The position numbers and the translations under genes are program-made. A stretch of 64,000 nt of DNA from Bolinopsis microptera (Eukaryota; Ctenophora; Tentaculata; Lobata; Bolinopsidae), in contig NC_087072.1 in assembly GCF_026151205.1 (NCBI RefSeq), positions 17,251,669 through 17,315,668 of the forward strand, written 5' to 3'. This document shows, in pieces, positions 11,701-26,691 of this stretch. How positions within the stretch are numbered: the stretch's first letter is position 1; each line of letters opens with the position of its first letter. The notes beneath the pieces were generated by a model. The model was not told the origin of the DNA, ran no database searches, and saw nothing but the letters and a program-made list of their open reading frames with translations.

Positions 11701-12712
11701 CGAAGGCACAGAATCTTAAAATTCCTAGAATAGTATTATAGTAAGCACACAACGCGTGTGGGCAACGTGAGGTAGTCACGCGCTATTTTCTTTAAACCCT
11801 TTTTCAAACAAGCAATTAACATTAACCAGGCTAAAAAATGAATCTCAAAGTTGTCCTGAAGTAGTTTTGAAGGAAGAGGTTTCAGGAAGATTCTGGTGGG
11901 GACTAACAAAAGAATATTTGGTGGTACGAGTTTCACCTTACGTTTGTGGCATACCGCCGAGCTTGAAACCGGATCACTTGCATGTCAAATATAAGTATAG
12001 TGGTTAAGTATCAAAAACAAATAAACAATAAAAGCCTAGAAAATCTGGTGCCACATGTTGCCACCAAACAAACTCACTAGGTTAAACAACAATTTTGGAA
12101 CTAGAAACGCTGAATTTTGATCCCTTAAATCCGAATTGTTTGGTTGAGATGATTGTATATAATTATCAATGGTAGAAGAAAGTAACGCTCGGAGTCAATG
12201 ATAAAATCTAACTGAGTAGTTTAAATTCTACGGATTTTGGGTTTTTCTAGATGGAATCCATAACCCTGACAAGAAACTGCCTCTTTAAGCCACCATTCGT
12301 AGATTTCAATAATTAAATCCAAGTCGGCAAAAATTCGTAACGGTGAAAATAAGTACAGATTTATAGTGGCTCACTAAAAAATTCTCGAGAAAAACTTTTT
12401 GGACTGCAAGTTTAAAATGTGCATTATAATTCCATATCAATAACAAGAATTACGAAGCAGCACATGATTGCACAGTTAAAAGTTTCGTATTATTAACCAT
12501 GTTTAAGAAAAGAATAGCTTCTTATTAGAATTTACAACGCACCTTACTGAAACACTAACAGTACAAAGTGCCCGACTACGAGAGTAGGAGCTCAAGTTTA
12601 ACTCTATGAGTAACGAATGTTCCGCAATCGATGCAGTGGTTGTAAAACCTAAAGGATACATAAGTCGTGAAACATGAAGTCAGACGGTACTTGTGTTTTA
12701 CTGTTTTACTGT
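8776..12712. other. Intergenic region, no gene recognised
   Basis: About 3.9 kb upstream of the receptor. It holds AT microsatellite-like runs (10078-10095, 11371-11406) and two neighbouring perfect hairpins at 10273-10336. Scattered frames of 60-70 codons lack homology or splice context that I can recognise. The receptor promoter should lie at the left edge, but no core element was identified. Confidence 0.45.
10273..10336. other. Two adjacent perfect hairpins
   Basis: The first (10273-10300) has 13-bp arms, GAAGAATGAGTCT and its complement, with only a TT loop. The second (10317-10336) has 8-bp arms, GACGTTTT and AAAACGTC, around TCCG. They could form cruciforms or RNA stems. An open frame of about 70 codons crosses both, but its coding status is doubtful. 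Confidence 0.55.
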
Positions 12713-14155
12713 GATTATTCATAGCGTCGGTATGATTATTCATAGCGTCGGTATGATTATTCATAGCGTCGGTATGATTATTCATAGCGTCGGTATGATT
12801 ATTCATAGCGTCGGTATGATTATTCATAGCGCCGGTATGATTATTCATAGTGTCGGTATGATTATTCATAGCGTAGGTATGATTATTCATAGCGTCGGTA
12901 TGATTATTCATAGCGTAGGTATGATTATTCATAGCGTCGGTATGATTATTCATAGCGTCGGTATGATTATTCATAGCGTCGGTATGATTATTCATAGCGT
13001 CGGTATGATTATTCATAGCGTCGGTATGATTATTCATAGCGTCGGTATGATTATTCATAGCGTCGGTATGATTATTCATAGCGTCGGTATGATTATTCAT
13101 AGCGTCGGTATGATTATTCATAGCGTCGGTATGATTATTCATAGCGTCGGTATGATTATTCATAGCGTCGGTATGATTATTCATAGCGTCGGTATGATTA
13201 TTCATAGCGTCGGTATGATTATTCATAGCGTCGGTATGATTATTCATAGCGTCGGTATGATTATTCATAGCGTCGGTATGATTATTCATAGCGTCGGTAT
13301 GATTATTCATAGCGTCGGTATGATTATTCATAGCGTCGGTATGATTATTCATAGCGTCGGTATGATTATTCATAGCGTCGGTATGATTATTCATAGCGTC
13401 GGTATGATTATTCATAGCGTCGGTATGATTATTCATAGCGTCGGTATGATTATTCATAGCGTCGGTATGATTATTCATAGCGTCGGTATGATTATTCATA
13501 GCGTAGGTATGATTATTCATAGCGTCGGTATGATTATTCATAGCGTAGGTATGATTATTCATAGCGTCGGTATTCATAGCGTAGGTATGATTATTCATAG
13601 CGTCGGTATGATTATTCATAGCGTAGGTATGATTATTCATAGCGTCGGTATGATTATTCATAGCGTAGGTATGATTATTCATAGTGTCGGTATGATTATT
13701 CATAGCGTCGGTATGATTATTCATAGCGTCGGTATGATTATTCATAGCGTCGGTATGATTATTCATAGCGTCGGTATGATTATTCATAGCGTCGGTATGA
13801 TTATTCATAGCGTCGGTATGATTATTCATAGCGTCGGTATGATTATTCATAGCGTCGGTATGATTATTCATAGCGTCGGTATGATTATTCATAGCGTCGG
13901 TATGATTATTCATAGCGTCGGTATGATTATTCATAGCGTCGGTATGATTATTCATAGCGTCGGTATGATTATTCATAGCGTCGGTATGATTATTCATAGC
14001 GTCGGTATGATTATTCATAGCGTAGGTATGATTATTCATAGCGTCGGTATGATTATTCATAGCGTCGGTATGATTATTCATAGCGTAGGTATGATTATTC
14101 ATAGCGTCGGTATGATTATTCATAGCGTCGGTATGATTATTCATAGCGTCGGTAT
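12713..14155. repeat. 21-bp minisatellite, about 69 units
   Basis: The unit is GATTATTCATAGCGTCGGTAT. Because 21 is a multiple of three, a frame stays open on each strand: plus repeats MIIHSVG and minus repeats HTDAMNN. Sequence variants are few: GTC to GTA (many), AGC to AGT (two) and one GTC to GCC. One unit near 13570 lacks six bases. GTA and GTC units alternate at about 13500-13680, suggesting amplification of a dimer. The frames have no ATG outside the repeat on the plus strand and no recognised domain, so the array is treated as non-coding. Confidence 0.93.
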
Positions 14156-16699
14156 TTATTTTTATCGTAGACGGAGACACGTGCGAAAACTAAAAAGTTG
14201 TGATTAGCGACCCCCTACTAAACTGGTCAACATCATTGTCTAACCGATGAATCGACGACAGATCCTCAAAATTAAGAGAAAATATTTTGATCTGTGTCGG
14301 AAGTATTCAAATGATCTAAACAGTTTTTAGCAACTTTCAGTTTGTCAACACAGATCGCCAACGAAACGGCGCTGGTATTGACAGGATGTATTAAAAATAA
14401 ATCAAACCTTTAATAAGATAGAAGTAAGACAGTCAGACAGAGCGTCTGCTGTCTAGGTTACCTCGTTGATAAAAAAAAGGATGCAATCGTTCTGTGCAAC
14501 CCTCCAAGAAGTGGAAGAAGCCAGAAAATTGTGTCGATATAAGTCATCAGTAGGACAGATATTCGTATTGAAACAGGTATTTCGGAGGATGGTATAAGAA
14601 ATGAGGGTGGCTATACCAGGTGACTGTAAATAGGGTAGAGCCTGCACGTGACTACAGAAGTCTCAAAGAAAGGATTGACTCGTGCTACCGATAGTTAGAT
14701 TTTATATTAGCGACTATGTCTGGCTGGCATGTGAAGATCGTTTCAAACCTCCATTAAAAACATCTGTATGCGTCTAAATCAACGCCCTACCGGATAATTC
14801 TAAATTAATATATTGTCGCAAAATGCATGCTTAATATATTAAGCCAGTTTTAATTAGTTTCAGGGCCACCAATCTGGACTTAGTGAGCCAAACAAGTCTT
14901 GAATTCATTAAACGCAAGAAGAACTGCGTCGTCAATAACGTGGCAGTGTAAAGATTCCTTCTAGTGAACATATTTTAACCATTTCAAACAAAGGGTAGAA
15001 TGAATGGTGGGGATATTTTAGCAGCAATTCTAGGATAAGCAATAAACTATATGCACAGCGTGAGGCTCCTAAAATCGCGTGATTCTCCCTGTATGGGTTA
15101 TTATTCATTTGAGCGATTCATAACGAGATTACTTTGGGATATATTGCAGTGATTTGAAATCGGTGCTGTTTAGTGTAAAGTACGACTGTTGACAGTATCT
15201 TGATCTAAAGCCTGCCTTTCGTATTCTAATTAATGAGTTGAGCGACGCTGTATAGATTATGCGAGCTCACGCTCCGATTCAGGTCAAGTCCCATAAAAAT
15301 ATGCCTCATTTTCCTGTTGTCTAATTTGAAATATGGATCGTAAATGCACGAATTAGCAACTTTAAGTTTCTTTCCAAACGAAAGAAAATTCTGCTGGCTA
15401 TAGTAATGTTACTCAGGAAATTTTGGACATTATTTTTGGACAGACCTCATCAGAGATGAAAAACGATTAAATTTGGTCTGTTGCGCACCAATTTCTCACG
15501 GTCCGTTTAAAATTCAATTTCGTTGGGCTGCACGATGTTCCATGGAAAATGTTCTGCCAGATATTATATTTTTCTTTGAAATAAATTATAAAATCGATTG
15601 AAGAAGATTTTGGCAACTTGAAGGCTTATCACTGCTGTTTACTGCCCATGATATCATGTGCATCTAGACAAAGTGAAGTTGAACAGATTACAGACGTTCC
15701 GTCAGTGTTAACAACGTTTAGAGCTTGATTCAGAATTATTAATACTGGTCTCAATATCAGGCTATTGAAAGTGTTTATTCGAGGAATCTATGTTTGAGGA
15801 ATAGCTGATCATTGTTCGTCAGCAGTACAAAAACGTTAAGGAGACTGTCTAACGAAATACTAATATGATCGCCAAAGAATAAACATTGGAAAGTAATGAG
15901 AAAAAAGATTATAAAATAATAAGTAAATAAAAAATAAATGGTTTATATAGGTTTGACACTGCTTCGAGCTGATTGGCTGCACAATGTCACGTGTCAAAGT
16001 AAGTTAACGTCTCAATACCACTGCGCTTTAAGTCAAGCAGATCACAGAATAATCAAATCATCGGGGAGAAATCTGAATTTTGCTAAGTCTCGTGCTTGCA
16101 AGGAGGAATGTATACCTTGGTATGAGGGTATGGTATTAATAAGAATCATCCCCTCCCATCATCAACATAGTCATAACAAGTAAATTTCCCTATAAATATC
16201 GTAATTTTATTAAAATGCATTTTCTGGATTTATAGACAAATTTTAACACTCAAATTGAGTCAGATCTCTTATTGGAGGATTAAATTTAAAATTTCAATAG
16301 CAATATATGGAAGATCGTTAGCATTAAATACGATGGCCACAATATGATGGGTGGTCAAGTTCATATGTGTTGTGATAAAAAACTCTGGTTATATTTAAGC
16401 GTAAACATACTGTGATGAACGAAAAAATTGTCATTTAAAAACACAGTTGGGCACGATGGTAGGGCATGTATTTTTGGCTCAAGAGAAATTTCGCACGGTA
16501 GCTGAAGCAATTATAAAGTGGCAAATATAAATAAAAAGCCACCTTTTAGCTCACTTTTAGACAAGCACTCAATCTGCTTCCAACCTAGAAATATACTTAC
16601 TTAACATCAAGAAATTTGATTCTCAACCGCCTTGTAAATTGTCTCCAATTAATAAGCAATGAATAAGCTGACTGTTCTCAGAACGTTTTATCTATATCA
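14156..16699. other. Intergenic region, no gene recognised
   Basis: About 2.5 kb between the minisatellite and the Helitron-like element. Open frames are under 85 codons and none has a recognised domain or convincing splice context. Confidence 0.45.
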
Positions 16700-17690
<991 letters not shown>

Positions 17691-20600
17691 TTTATTGAAA
17701 ATATGTATAGATATATAGATAGTACAAAATAGTTTCAGGTTTAAATGAATTACCAAGTTAAACTAATCTAAACAGAAATAAAGTTCAGATCTATTGACCC
17801 AAGTAACAGCCAGGAAATGATTGCAGGAGCTTGTTCTCAAGATAAATTGCTCATTAAGCAATTGTGATGCATTTGTATCTCTTAACCTGTAAAATTGCTA
17901 ATTATAAGTCTTGTACTCTAATAGGAACGGTAAGACAACATTTCTTGGGAAGGAACAGTGCCCAGCTGCTGCTGCATGCTGCTCTCAACAATACCTAATT
18001 TATCCTACCCGGACCAGCTTTAGACCCTTAAAACAATATATTATGTATTTGCTCAGACATCTCCTTTAGTACTGCTGAACGCCTTTTTGAAAACAAGTCA
18101 ACTGATTTCCAAAAGATGAGTATTTGAATAAACCCTCACACATACTTCAAGGAATATACTGGGTGGCTCAAAATACACAAACACCAGACCCATAGCATAG
18201 TTACTTGTTAGAACGTTACAAGTACTCTGCTGTAACCACTCATTCGAGGTTAATTAGAAGTTGAAAATCCCCCTCGTACGCGGCCTCCTATTAGACTACA
18301 CTTCTCTACTCTGCATTGTAATTAACATTCTTCTAGTAGTATAGGTAAACATGCAAGGAATTTAACATTTGCGCGCTGTGCTACTTGATCATCACAAATT
18401 ATGCAAACGAACTTGAAATGACGGAGTTCAGAATGGAACTTTTCCAAAACTTTGGACTAGACTACAAAAGCCTTGGCTTTTTCGAGACTTGAAGCCTACA
18501 TTTAAACGGGAAACTTTAAGAAACCTAACAAGAAGAACAGGAAACTATATCTTTCCAACGAAGGTTCTGTCTGCTGTCATCGTACCTAGAAACGTTACCA
18601 TAGATATCAAACGTTGCCATGCATACTATGCACTGTGGAAACCGAAAGTAAAAAACGGGCTTGAAAAACAAGGGGTTGCACGTGTTAAGAAGTATATGTG
18701 AGGACTGCAACACTAATGCGACAAATTGCCTTTAAATTAGTTGCCAACATTCTAACAGCATTCTAAATCGACTAGACGCCTCCTAGACCTTGAAAGCCTC
18801 TTTCCATGCGCATAGTTTTCGTCGTATTTTTTCAGGAATATTAAAAGATGGCTTATTTTTGGCAAAATAAATGCCGGAAGAGGTATCTTAAACAAATATT
18901 TGGGTGCGTCAAACCATCCGCAAATATTTATTGTAGTTTTTTCGTTATTCATAATCAATATTTCTATGCCATATTTTCTTCTTGCCAAAACAATGTCAAC
19001 AAGAAGAGGGCTGTTCTATCTATCTTCAGAATAGGTTTATGTTAAAAAACGGTAATAAATAATAAATTCAGTTAGAACTGAATTTAGAGTCTAGAACTAG
19101 ATCAACTCAAGAATACAACGTAAAGGGTATGCATGTATTTATAACGGTGTACGATACAGAGGGAAATTCATACCTCAATACTGATGTGGAATAGACAAAG
19201 GAGACCTTTCATGAACACAAGAAAACTTAAATGAATTGAGTCAATATCGTGTTTTAATTTGTGAAGGTGAAAGTTGAAACTATAAGTAAGACTATTGATG
19301 TTCATGCACTTTACGGACAAGGTCGAGATTAATATGATATAAAATCATCTCATAACGGCTGTAAAAATAAAAGTGGTTTTTGAATTTGGTTCCGCTGAAA
19401 GAAAGGTAACGAACAAGTCAAACAAAAAGCTCAGCATTTCCTGTGCTGTTTTGTCATTTTGTGGGACACATTAATAATACTTTTGGTAATTGTACACGTC
19501 TTGTTTATACTCGTTTTCGCGTCGAGACAGAACCCGTGTTTTAGTCGTACTCAGTAAAAGAAAGGACATTACGTGATAAAACTGGTATCTTCTAGTGAGA
19601 CTACACGTCTGAATTATAGTCACGATTAACCTAATTTGTGGTGAATGGTTGGTTCTGGTCACGTTTCACTGCCTCTGAGTCCTACTAGCTCTTCTTAGTC
19701 AGGGTGTAAGTATGACGGTCATTTCTGCTGATTTATTCTCTTGCCCATAATGATAAAAATAAGTTTCGACTGACTTTTCTTGCTGAAGATAAGAACGAGT
19801 TTCGTTTACAATTTTTAAAAGGAGCAATCCTGTCTGGACTTATTTCCAACAATGAACAATCGCAATGAGCAGATCGAACTTTGCAAATGTTTAGCATGAA
19901 CATTTATAAATTTTCCGTTCAGTTGAACGCTTATCTTCAGTGTAATCACCGCTTAATCAGCTCTTATCTGATTGTTTCTATGGTTATAATGCAGATAGCG
20001 ACGTATAAATTAATACTTCTTATTGTGAGTCAGGATGAAAGAGTCGATTTTCGACATGACCACATTTATAAACAACATGCTCAGCAACATATTTTTTTGA
20101 GATATTGGCCAAAAGCTAATTTTGAGCCCAATTTTGCTAACTTTTGATTAAAAAACATGTTAGACACTTCTCCGTGGGTGCAAACTAACTGCAATGAACA
20201 CATTTTTTAGTTAGTTATGAATAAAAATGATCTTTCAATTATGCTTAAGTTTCAAGTTATTGGCGAAAACTAATTTCCAGTGACACGAAAACGTTGAATA
20301 TACATTTGGTCATAATTGTAAACAGTTTGCAGTATAAGAAAAGTCTCTACAGCCTTCAGGAAAAAGTCGGATAATTGTTTACTGGGCGGTGCTCAGCCTG
20401 TCATTCCGTCATATCTTCAACTGTGTTTATGAACACAAAAGCCTGAGCGTCCCCAGTTATATAATTGTGATCCCCACAAAAAGAGAGTGGCCAGTTATGA
20501 GCCATTTTAAGTGACCCAGAAGTCTTGTTTCGTTTAGAAAAGACCTAAAGTACCATATTTAGTTTCGAAATCCTTTTCAAAACTCAGTATCAGCGGATTG

Positions 20601-23600
20601 CACTATCTGCCCTGATCAGACTATGTGCACGTAATGCGACACTAAGTGAAACCCTTTTAGATAGGATTGTTTCCGTGTGTTTTCCAACCCGCATACAAAT
20701 TTATCGGAAACATACAAAAATATTCCGGCCAAACCCAGCAATCATGTCCACCCTTGTAAAATGGACAGTGACCTGTTGGACAAACCTCATGCTAGGAGGC
20801 AAAGTACAAAATTCACGAATCGAACTGACGTAGAAAAAAAACACGATCCCTATTAATTAATTATATGGTAGTTGGTACTCGTGAAGTAGTGAAGTATAAG
20901 TCAAAGTGTAATTCACTACTACTACTTTGTTCATCTTCTTCGACAGAAGGTGTCCGGACTTGCTCTTGATGCACGTTATTTTCTGTAATGAGTATAAACT
21001 ATAATCATTCATGGAAACTGAGTTAAAATTATTTGTAAGGTATATAGAAATATCGGTTTGGGTCGGTTATTTCATGGTACGTTACACAGATCATTGGTTG
21101 TAACCTTATAAGCGGATACGTATCCTCCACATTTAAACTGATAGCTAATAATATGTTGACCGCAACTGTTTATAATTAGATATTATTACTTAATTCTTGC
21201 ACAGATATTGGTGTGGCTTCGTCACTTAAAGTTACGTAGTACAGCTACGTAGAGCTTACTAACACCATGCTATTACCAGAATTTCACTATTTAAGCCTTA
21301 CTAGATAATTAACTGACCGACAGACTGACTTACAGGCGACTGACCGACATTACAAAAAAGACAGATTAGCATTGACGAGAACGGACAGTTTTGCCTGGCT
21401 TCCGACCTCTAGCATTACACAGTCTAGGTAAACTATAGGTAAAAATATAATATTAATCATAAGCTCAATAAATGTTTTTGCCATGAAACGGACCAAACTG
21501 ATCCTAACTCATATTCCACTCATCATAGCATATCGCTTCAGCATGTACAAAGGGCATAACCTCAATCAGTTTAATGTAGTGAAATGACTGGTGTGAATGA
21601 AGTAGTGTACTAATACAAGTTGGAGAGGATCAGGTATTATCATAAGCTAAAATGTACTAATCTTTGTATTCTAAATGGGGAAAAAGAAGAAACATTGTCA
21701 GTCAGTCGAGAAAATTGTCAGTCAGGCTATATGGCAGCTTTGTAGATGTTGTGACTATGCTAGTAGTGGTCCCAGGTAATCTGCCGATCTGACCTAGTTA
21801 TCATGATCCCTGTGTAACTTACTGTGTGACTTACTGAGAATATAGTGCTATCTTATCTAGTTTCATTAGTTTTTACTCTGGGAGGAGCGAGAGAGAGAGA
21901 GAGAGAGAGGTGGTGAGAGCAGAAAGAAGTAGGGGCGATAAGTTATATGTTGCTTCACGTATCCTTTTGTTTCAATTTCTTACTCTACATATTATATAAT
22001 GTTATGTTCGATGGTCTCTACAATCTATACTAAATCTTGGCAATTGCGTCGCGTCGGTCGTTTTTTTCTTCATTATTATTGCAGTATTTATATTTTATTG
22101 CAGTATTTATATTTTATTGCAGTATTTATATATACATATATATTATATTTTGTTATAGGAGGGTTGTAGTTGCAGCGGAAAACATTAAAGTTTTGGCAGA
22201 TTGCCCGGCTAAATTTCCCTTTACGGTGTTACCTGGTTACATCTAGTCTCGTATTCTGTAAAATAACAATGCCTCCAGAATAACAATAGCTCGCTAGTGA
22301 ACTAGTTACCTCCCTTAGAGTTAAATCACTCCAACATTCTCACGTCACATACGTAACAGCTCCTTTTCCTTTGCGTGTGTAATGACATAATCGCCTTCCT
22401 ATATTATAGAATGTTTGAGTTTACTTTGTGTGTCACATTTGCTCCCCCTCTCTCTCTCTCTCCCCTCTTCCTTTCTTTGTTTTCTCTGTCCGGGTCCCAA
22501 GCATACTGGTGACTAGTTGTCATACATTATTCAAATGTTAGCTTGCATCTGCTGCCGTGGATCTGTTACACATGTTACACTTCCTCTTCTCACACTTACA
22601 GCTGATCCAATACCATCCTTACTTGTTTTATTCTCAGGAAGCCCAGATAGTTACGTCAGCTGTTTTCTCTTTTCTTAGCGTATAACTGTTCCGGATAGTT
22701 GACCTGAATGCTGACTTTGTGACGTCATCAGCGTACAGTCACCACTTTATTTCCGTACCTCTATTTACTGGGCGCTTATTGTTACCGGCCTATTTCCTTT
22801 CCCTTAAGTTCTGGTTCCATTTTTATGGTCATGTAAATCATATCTCCATTTACCTCGGTACGTTTTTCTTTCCCCTAAGATGCCTGTTAGGAGGTTTGAA
22901 GGAACATTTCACACAGATCTCTGTTAAATATATTGCCCGCAGTATTTTCAACGTTAAACCACTCTTCTAGATCACTTCTCCTCCTAGAACCACGTACTGC
23001 TCACTGAATGTTTTATAATATTACTTAGTTGTGCATGCTACATCACTCCATTATACGTTGCTGAATCTTTATGATTTATAGTGTTTCTTACGTTCGTGTG
23101 ACTTTGCTTTGGGAACACACCTTTGTTCATGTATTAAAATACTGACTTTTGTTAAGTTCTTCGATATATATATTACATTGCGTCGTGTAAAAACCTATAA
23201 AATTTGATCCCCGTATTACTTGGAGGGGGATATTTAAAACATATAAGTGATACGAAAGGATTTTATTAGCAGGAGCTTTCAAAATACTTGTGTAAATCGT
23301 CTAAAGCTGTATTACTTACTCGCCTAATAGATCATATCCCGAATATAAAGGCATTTAATTATTCTTAAACAATTGATATATTTAACATTGATTTGCTCAA
23401 TTCTGCATCGTAACCTTTTTTGGTGATATTTCCTTGCGGATCATGAATAGTGGGCCCCCTGTATTGCGTGGTTTCAGGTTTAATATGTCTCTCTCCAAAA
23501 ATAGAACAATTACAGCTCTATTTATATAATCTTAGATTGAACGTTTGTCAAAATCATTTGTCGAAGTTTAACTAAGTTCTCAATTTAAACTTTCTAGTCA

Positions 23601-24231
23601 CAAACAAACAATTGGTATATTATTTAGTCACAAAAATTTCGTTCTTTTAACTTTTTCGTTGGAGGCTTCAAGCCCGTCGCTAGTCGCTTAAAAACTGCTT
23701 TTTTTTGCTAAGAAGTTTATTCAGAAGTGGTTGCCTGGAAATGATTTAAATTTAGAACAGCTCATTTCATAAAGACTCTTCAGATTATTTTACTTCTCTA
23801 TTTTCTATTGGTTCTTTAACCTCTTAATTGATCTTGTTTTTAGAGTTATATTTCAATCGCGAATATGCACACTCACACTGCTGCCCTCATATGGTAGAAA
23901 ATGATATACTTTTAAATCACGTGCTCACTTGTCACTGATATAGTCAAGCAAATCATCGATGGCTAATGGCTGTCGTGACTTGTATTTCTTAATACCATAA
24001 CCTTGAAGCAATCTATCTTGGTCATTCCACGGAATATCACATACCTCAAACATTGAACTAGATTCAATATGATCTCAAAACTATGCGTTCTTATTGAAGC
24101 TCTGTGTTGTGTGCTGCAGTGATTGGGACCACCGCAACTTTAGGTTTTCATTAATTCTTGTATTGGTCTCACGAATAGAGTCTGATAGAACTCTAGAAGG
24201 TTTTTTATGAAAGATCAAAATGTCTGTTTAC
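17691..24231. other. Long intergenic region, no gene recognised
   Basis: About 6.5 kb with no supported exon. It includes a short GA run (21890-21908), a CT run (22447-22462), three 20-bp tandem units (TTGCAGTATTTATATTTTA register, 22078-22135), and at 20380-20410 an inverted copy of the GACAGGCTGAGC motif seen at 43 kb. Open frames do not exceed about 90 codons. Confidence 0.45.
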
Positions 24232-24356
24232 CATCATGCTGGAAAGCACGACCGTCAGCTTTTATAGCCCCTTAATACTATTTTCGCCATTTAGACTCTT
24301 TAGAAGTCGTTCAGCAGGTTTAATTTTAGTTCAAACTATTCTAATTCGATGTTATG
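24232..24356. repeat. Diverged copy of dispersed repeat D
   Basis: It shares two blocks with the tandem pair at 38751-39889: the AAGCACGACCGT segment and the block GAAGTCGTTCAGCAG, then TTTAGTTCAAA and ATTCTAATT. The pyrimidine-rich 16-mers and GC-rich hairpins of the other copies are missing here. Confidence 0.6.
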
Positions 24357-24910
24357 ATGAAAATCTAACAGCTACAACGAGCATTTTAATTTAATTCAAT
24401 CCTAAGATGTGCCCTGTAATCTTTAAACTATATATAAAGCGAGACGATATATATATATTTATTTATCCGTGCCATTTTACTGACACCACGGCATCAACTT
24501 TAACACGACTTTCCGCAAAAACCGTAAAAGATATACAACTGAAACTTTTTTGACTGGGTCAAATGCTTTAATGGCATTCAAATCAGCATGAAAAAATAAA
24601 AAATTGGCCAAGAAATAGGAGTTTTAGAGCCCAAAATTTGGACCCCCAAGTGGTGTCAAAAACGCGAATTAAATAGGTAATAATTATTTTAGTCTCTTGA
24701 GTCTTGACACCACTTTAGGGTTAGACGGGTTCCTGCTAGTAATATTAAAGCCGTTATAAATAAATGTACTTAACAAACTTCTTATCGGCCATGTTATTGT
24801 GTTACCGTTTCAAGATAAGCAGCGTTATCATTCATAATAATTGATGATACTGATAGGAGGCAGTACTCGGCACTAACGCGATGTGTTACGGCACTATCTG
24901 AGCTCGTTAC
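24357..24910. other. Unannotated stretch
   Basis: No gene was recognised. The last eight bases (24903-24910, CTCGTTAC) are the left target duplication of the next element. Confidence 0.5.
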
Positions 24911-25346
24911 CTAAGATGAGAAGTACGAATGAGTCGGACTTTTCAATTTACTCGTATCGTACGTACTTTTCAATTGTACTGAAAAGTTCTCCTTCTAGAA
25001 ATTAATGGAAGAGTTCTAAATCGCAAGTTACGGACTTATATTGAGCGTTTTCAAAACAGCTTTTAAACAAGCTGTTTGAATAAGTAAATTGTCTAGTAAT
25101 TTTTGTTTTACTTTTAAATTTAAATGCCTGCCTGATCTAAGAATTGTGTGTTTAATTTGTTCGCGAACGGCATATTTTCTCTAACATCGGCAAACAATTA
25201 CATTTACATTTTACAACGGCCCTAATGATAATAATTCAAAAACAAAAAAATTCTATCTTAATCGTACGTCGTATGAGTCGGACTTTTCAAAGTTGCGTAC
25301 AAGTACGTACTTTTCCCCCTAAACGAGTCCGTACTTCTCATCTTAG
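24911..25346. mobile_element. Non-autonomous DNA transposon with 8-bp TSD (hAT-like)
   Basis: The termini are perfect 17-bp inverted repeats (CTAAGATGAGAAGTACG and its complement). CTCGTTAC occurs directly on both sides (24903-24910 and 25347-25354), an 8-bp target-site duplication. Eight-base duplications are typical of hAT elements, although the terminal bases here are not the usual CA..TG. A subterminal motif, GAGTCGGACTTTTCAA, occurs near both ends. The 436-bp length and lack of a frame mark it as a MITE. Confidence 0.85.
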
Positions 25347-25383
25347 CTCGTTACAATTTGCTGCAAATTGAATTTGCAGGACA

Positions 25384-25530
25384 TGAATGAATGGGAAAAG
25401 CGACCGACCGATTTCATTCTCGGTATCATCTTGCGTTTGGACTGGATACGGTAATGGTCATTTAAATTGACATCATTAATCATTTCCTTTAGTTTGGAAA
25501 AAGGAGACATTGGCGACGGTTTTGGTTAAA
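25384..25530. mobile_element. Solo arm of a long-TIR MITE (family L)
   Basis: It is a diverged copy of one 153-bp terminal repeat of the MITEs at 40932-41451 and 42488-42990. It shares GAATGAATGGGAAAAGCG, CGATTTCATTCTCGGTATCA and the terminal GGTTTTGGT. Only one arm is present. Confidence 0.65.
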
Positions 25531-26691
25531 AAATTACCCTAATAGGGAACTTCTTAGATTTGAGTGGCAGCGGATCTGAATGGAGCTGGGCTAGCCGCTA
25601 CCAGTACCGTTTAACGACGTATTTTTAGTAACATGTCAAGGATTAATTTCCACGCACAACGCTATTTTGGGTAATCAAGGTCGTCGATCTTGCTAAAAGT
25701 ATAACAGTTAAGCGATTTCAAGTCAAGGTTTTACCTCTCGATAGATCCGAATATAGTTATCAATCCTAGTAATACTATACAAGGCATTGTCTACTTGAGC
25801 CTATAATCCGTTAGTGACCAATTTGACATGGTGAGCCTCCCACGTAGATTTGAGATTCACGGCTCGACTATAAAAGTTTCTCAAACCTGCAGCACTTCTC
25901 GCTCTATACTGGTTCTCTTCCTGAGCTCCACTATGCCTCCTCACCTCTAAATTCAGATGGAGGGACATGCCTTTTATAATGTTGGTTTTAAACTCACCTT
26001 AATGGTTCACAAACCCCCTTGTTTAGCTGGATTCCGTATGTACGCACTGATTGAAGATCTGGAGCACAGCACCTCATACTACTAACAGACCTCTTGCGTA
26101 GCCTAGTTTTTTCTGCCATTGTCTAATGTCTATAGAAATCATTCTCAGACAATTACACTAATTGGCTAATTATTTGCATTGCACATATTACTCATAATCA
26201 CCCTACACACCAACTATGTTCCGTACATAGTGTATAAACTTAAACCTTTCGCGGTGCAGTCCGTACAAGTGCAGCGCCTCCCTTTGCTTGTATTATACAC
26301 CGTCATGCTGAGTGCTTGTTGAACTGATCTCATCGTCTGATTACACTGTCCTCCTCTCTGAGAGAGAGCTGAGCTGTGATTTGTTCCGGTGTAGTAATCT
26401 GATTTTCAAGTTTTAAAGCTGGTGCATTGTGCGGTATTTCAATCCTACATTCCGCACGTCATTAATCGTCACATTTTCCCTATCCTACCAATCTAATTCA
26501 ATGATTTGATAATAATGAGTGTATACCCACATCATTAATGAAGCCAATTTCCTTGTCACTGTTTCACTATCAGCACATATGTTGAAGATTATATTGTCGC
26601 ACGTATAATATGTTGATTTACCGTCTAAATACACGGTGTTTAACTGAGTACTCACTGATAGTGCTATAGATGATGAAATGTTGTGATGCAG
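25531..26691. other. Unannotated region upstream of the RhoGAP gene
   Basis: No exon was recognised before 26692. The upstream coding exons expected from the open 5' phase of the 26692 exon may lie here or further left. Confidence 0.4.

Noticed and set aside
12576-14180. Open frames of 534 (minus) and 504 (plus) codons
   Set aside because: Both are produced by the 21-bp minisatellite; there is no unique domain, and the plus frame has no ATG before the repeat. Kept only as a finding to test.
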